From NCBI GenBank assembly GCA_902464565.1, contig CABQJV010000002.1, forward strand, positions 1 to 64,000: DNA of 64,000 nucleotides, in the 5' to 3' direction. The position numbers and the translations under genes are program-made. This document shows positions 61,571-64,000 of this stretch, in pieces; within the stretch, counting starts at the first letter, position 1; every line of letters starts with the position of its first letter. Origin of the DNA: an uncultured Collinsella sp. Its GTDB lineage: Bacteria; Actinomycetota; Coriobacteriia; Coriobacteriales; Coriobacteriaceae. The notes beneath the pieces were generated by a model that saw only the letters and a list, made by a program, of their open reading frames with translations, ran no database searches and was not told where the DNA came from.

Positions 61571-62662
61571 CTACAGTTCAACTTCCAGTTCGGCTTTGTG
61601 CTCGTAGAGATAGTCGCGCATGTAGGGGATGGCAAATGAGACCTTGCCGTACGAGGGAGCCTCGATAATCGATTCTCTTAACAGGCGGCTGCGGACGGAA
61701 CTCACCTGTTGAGGCGTTTTGTTTAGGGCATCGGCAACCATGCTGGTCGAGCTCGTCTGCCCCAAAGATGCCATGCTCAGCAGATAAGCGATGCACGTGG
61801 GCGGAATGCGCTGTAGCGCGGGCTCAATCACCATGGCACAGAAGCGTTCGCGTGCCGTTGCAATGCCGCGCTCGGCTTCTTCTTCTCCAATAATCGGTGT
61901 ATGTGCGCGTCTTGCCAACTGCCATGCGTAGTATCCAACGAGTTGGATCATGAAAGGATAACCTTGCGTTGCCTCGGCAAGTTGGCCGGCAATACCTGGC
62001 TGCAACTCCATGCCAGACGCTTCAATGGTTTCCTCGAGGGAGTACGACACTTCGGTTACTGCCACAGCCTTCAGGTCAAAGGGGAGGGCACGGCGCAAAA
62101 ACGTAAGTGTCTTTCCGTTGATGATGCTTTCAATCATCCAAGGCAGCCCCGCAAAAACAAAGGCGATATCAAGGTCTTCGCCGATAACCTGCTGAATCGC
62201 AATGGAGAGCGTTCGGACCTCATCGTGCTCTGCGTCTTGAACCTCGTCGAGAGTGATGAGCAGGCCATTTTCATTCTTGGATATTGTCTGTCTCATGGCG
62301 TCGCGTAGCGATGGACCGATTCGCTCAATGTCTATGCTGCCGATGGATATGCCAGCTACGGTGGGCTCAAATCTGGCGTGTTTGGCCTGGAATTTGGGCT
62401 GCAGCTGTTCGAGAATGCGTTGGCAAAGTCCCTCGGTTGCGACCTCTTTTATGACCGTCCAGCCACGGCTTTGCGCCAAACGTGAGCACTCGTCAAGGAG
62501 GACCGTCTTGCCCGTTCCACGGACGCCGGCTATGCGCATTAGGCGCCCCGGGGCACCAGGCCCGTTGACGAGGCCCTCATTGAATTCTTCGAGCACATCT
62601 TCGCGGCCGATAATCGTGGGAGGTGTTTTACCTGCTGTGGGCTTAAAAGGGTTTGTTTGCAT
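61571..62662 (-). CDS. AAA+ ATPase with C-terminal winged helix
   Basis: 363-aa STAND/ORC-like ATPase. Walker A is GVRGTGKT (46-53), Walker B LLITLDEVQD (about residue 150), a sensor-like FVFAGLPWMIES follows, and a helical lid leads to a C-terminal winged-helix region (TSSTSMVADALNKTPQQVSSVRSRLL). Cytoplasmic; family members are common, poorly characterised and often strain-specific. ATG 62662 has AAAGGTGG upstream; GTG 62671 is an alternative. Eight 10-bp repeats occupy its promoter. Confidence 0.85.
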   Translation of the reverse strand: MQTNPFKPTAGKTPPTIIGREDVLEEFNEGLVNGPGAPGRLMRIAGVRGTGKTVLLDECSRLAQSRGWTVIKEVATEGLCQRILEQLQPKFQAKHARFEPTVAGISIGSIDIERIGPSLRDAMRQTISKNENGLLITLDEVQDAEHDEVRTLSIAIQQVIGEDLDIAFVFAGLPWMIESIINGKTLTFLRRALPFDLKAVAVTEVSYSLEETIEASGMELQPGIAGQLAEATQGYPFMIQLVGYYAWQLARRAHTPIIGEEEAERGIATARERFCAMVIEPALQRIPPTCIAYLLSMASLGQTSSTSMVADALNKTPQQVSSVRSRLLRESIIEAPSYGKVSFAIPYMRDYLYEHKAELEVEL

Positions 62663-62680
62663 GTGAGCCACCTTTGCTCA

Positions 62681-62760
62681 AGATATAGCAAGATATAGCA
62701 AAGTATAGCAAGATATAGCAAGATATAGCAAAGTATAGTGAGATATAGCAACGTATAGCG
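62681..62760. repeat. Eight 10-bp direct repeats in the ATPase promoter
   Basis: Consecutive decamers AGATATAGCA, or one- to three-base variants (AAGTATAGCA, AAGTATAGTG, ACGTATAGCG), run without gaps. On the minus strand each reads TGCTATATCT or TGCTATACTT, so several contain a TATACT/TATATC -10-like hexamer one helical turn apart, 20-100 bases before the start codon. Confidence 0.85.
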
Positions 62761-62785
62761 CTGTTCGCGGGTTCTTACGGTGGTG

Positions 62786-63466
62786 CTATTTTCCGAATGC
62801 CGCGCGGATAAAGCGCTGGGCGAACAGCTTGTTGGCAACGTTGATGACATGGCCCAGGAACAGTGCCGAGATGGCGGTCGTGACGCCAAAGCCGCCCAGG
62901 TTGTACATAAAGATCAGCGACAACGCGAGCGAGGCGGCGACATGTGAGCAGTCAAACACGACTTTTACGTCACCAAAGCGGCGTTTAAGCTTTTCGGCAA
63001 TGACTTGCACCAAGCCGTCGGGCGCGTTGGGGACAACGCCCATGTTGACGACGAGACTTACGTCAAATGCGGTGACAGCGAGGGAGAGCAGCATGGTCGC
63101 AATCTGTGTGGGGAGTGCCGTGGGATGCAGTGGGTTGACCGCCATGAAGAGGTCGGTCAAGCCGCCAATCAGCGTTGAGAAGAACAACTCGAGCAGGATG
63201 CGCGGCTGGAACTCGCTTCGCAAGATGGCTAATTGCGCCACGATGTAGGCGACGTAGGTTGCGGTGATCCAAAAGCCGAGCGTCTTGCCAGTGAGCATGG
63301 ATAGGGTTGTGGCAAAGCACGTGAGCGCGGCGACGCCCAGGCCGGATGCCGTCTGGAGACTCATACCGAGTGCCAGTACTGCAACGCCCACCAGATACAT
63401 CAGCATTCTGATGACGGTATGGCACCAGTCGATGTTCTCGCCATGCATGATGATGAGCGGTCGCAT
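62786..63466 (-). CDS. YczE/YitT-like integral membrane protein
   Basis: 226-aa protein with five to six helices (MLMYLVGVAVLALGMSLQTA, then LGVAALTCFATTLSMLTGKT and LGFWITATYVAYIVAQLAIL). APDGLVQVIAEKLKRRFGDVKVVFDCSHV resembles the DUF161/YczE pattern. Function unknown; possibly transport. An internal ATG at codon 7 is an alternative start. Confidence 0.78.
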   Translation of the reverse strand: MRPLIIMHGENIDWCHTVIRMLMYLVGVAVLALGMSLQTASGLGVAALTCFATTLSMLTGKTLGFWITATYVAYIVAQLAILRSEFQPRILLELFFSTLIGGLTDLFMAVNPLHPTALPTQIATMLLSLAVTAFDVSLVVNMGVVPNAPDGLVQVIAEKLKRRFGDVKVVFDCSHVAASLALSLIFMYNLGGFGVTTAISALFLGHVINVANKLFAQRFIRAAFGK

Positions 63467-63775
63467 GTTGCTACCCGTCCTTTCGGTTGTGTGAAAAAGC
63501 TGACCCGGGCCGGCAAAAGAGGGTTATCGGAGGCACTGCTGCAAAAGCAGAAAAGCCGGCCCCACGGTCAGTCGTCTAGGAAGTGTCTCGCTGTGCCGGA
63601 ATGGGACTAAAGGTCCAACGAGACGGGAAGAAAGCAAATGGCATTGCGTGGGCGATAAGATGCCAAGATGGTAGGGTGCGTCTTAGCATCATATTGCCCA
63701 CGCTCAACGAAATCGGTTTCGTTTGAGCCTAAGTATACGCACGGGATTTTATTTGCGAAGAGAAAAACAATAAAA
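63467..63775. other. Non-coding region left of operator O10
   Basis: No supported gene. It presumably carries the promoter of the minus-strand membrane protein. A loose inverted GCCGGC-AAAAG / AGAAAAGCCGGC lies at 63510-63560. Confidence 0.4.
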
Positions 63776-63791
63776 AGGTGAACGTTCACCT
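63776..63791. promoter_or_regulatory. Operator O10 at right edge
   Basis: Perfect AGGTGAACGTTCACCT, identical to O1, between the membrane protein gene and the gene that begins at 63954. Confidence 0.7.
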
Positions 63792-63814
63792 AATCGCAAC
63801 AACTCGTTGGCTGT

Positions 63815-63881
63815 AGTTGCGGTGGAATAGTTCCTGTTTTTGCTGCTGAAGGCCTTGAACAGGAACTATTCCACCGCAACT
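63815..63881. repeat. 67-bp palindromic element, copy 3
   Basis: Perfect 24-base arms starting AGTTGCGGTGGAATAG (63815-63838, 63858-63881) around a 19-base loop. No T-tract. Confidence 0.85.
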
Positions 63882-63953
63882 TATGAGGGGGCGGGGGATG
63901 CGATAGTATTGCATGGTGGTATTCGACTAACCGAGGACTTATCCGAGGGCTTT

Positions 63954-64000
63954 ATGGAACAGCAGCATTATCAGAGCCTGCAAGACCAGGCGTACAACGC
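63954..64000 (+). CDS. Start of a gene cut by the window edge
   Basis: ATG 63954 opens a frame reading MEQQHYQSLQDQAYN to the end of the window. A GAGGGC ribosome-like site and a GATAGTATT -10-like box precede it. The SLQDQAYN pattern recalls the first helix of GntR-family regulators, but 15 residues are not enough to decide. Confidence 0.4.
   Translation, partial: MEQQHYQSLQDQAYN

Overview
The window looks like chromosome from a gut coriobacterium, most likely Collinsella or a close relative. This is inferred from the GC-rich, GTG/TTG-tolerant coding style, the gene content (tandem YhgE proteins, FeoA-FeoA-FeoB, nickel-pincer lactate racemase, a pectin/uronate catabolic island) and recalled family resemblance; no database was searched.

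Layout. 0.3-8.5 kb: two tandem YhgE/Pip membrane proteins, a DMT exporter, an M20 amidohydrolase and an internally deleted MFS remnant. 8.8-13.2 kb: hisS and ppc. 13.7-18.3 kb: a lactate-racemase locus, with larA and a larD-like channel gene facing a convergent larB-larC-tetR operon; larC stops where its second domain should begin. 18.4-21.7 kb: serB, aspS and an HPr-like protein with Asp at position 46. 21.9-24.8 kb: the ferrous iron operon feoA-feoA-feoB. 25-30.2 kb: a three-gene exopolysaccharide operon whose synthase carries a PilZ domain, followed by a FeoB-associated Cys-rich peptide.

30.7-56 kb is a pectin/uronate island. A LacI regulator precedes uxaC-uxaB-uxaA (galacturonate to KDG). 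A GPH transporter, a GH28 polygalacturonase, an esterase, a pectin methylesterase-esterase fusion, an SGNH esterase, a GH105 unsaturated-uronyl hydrolase and a TIM-barrel isomerase follow. Two flavin/Fe-S oxidoreductases, an RpiB-type isomerase plus SDR pair (DhuI/DhuD-like), and a FadR-type regulator divergent from a GntP permease and an IlvD/Edd dehydratase complete it. None of the polysaccharide enzymes has a visible signal peptide, so oligogalacturonides are probably imported and finished in the cytoplasm. At least ten copies of a palindrome centred on GTGAACGTTCAC mark promoters across the island and recur near the right edge.

56.2-64 kb is accessory: an ArsC-like protein without its cysteine, a DHA2 exporter with a CBS protein and a mini-MGMT in different codon style, an integration scar (3' half of tRNA-fMet beside a decayed integrase), an AAA+ ATPase behind eight 10-bp direct repeats, and a YczE-like membrane protein.

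Intergenic spaces hold an unusual number of long palindromes: a 67-bp element present three times, three 46-bp palindromes at a 62-bp period, three consecutive hairpins upstream of hisS, and nested palindromes around terminators. These are the least explained signals in the window.
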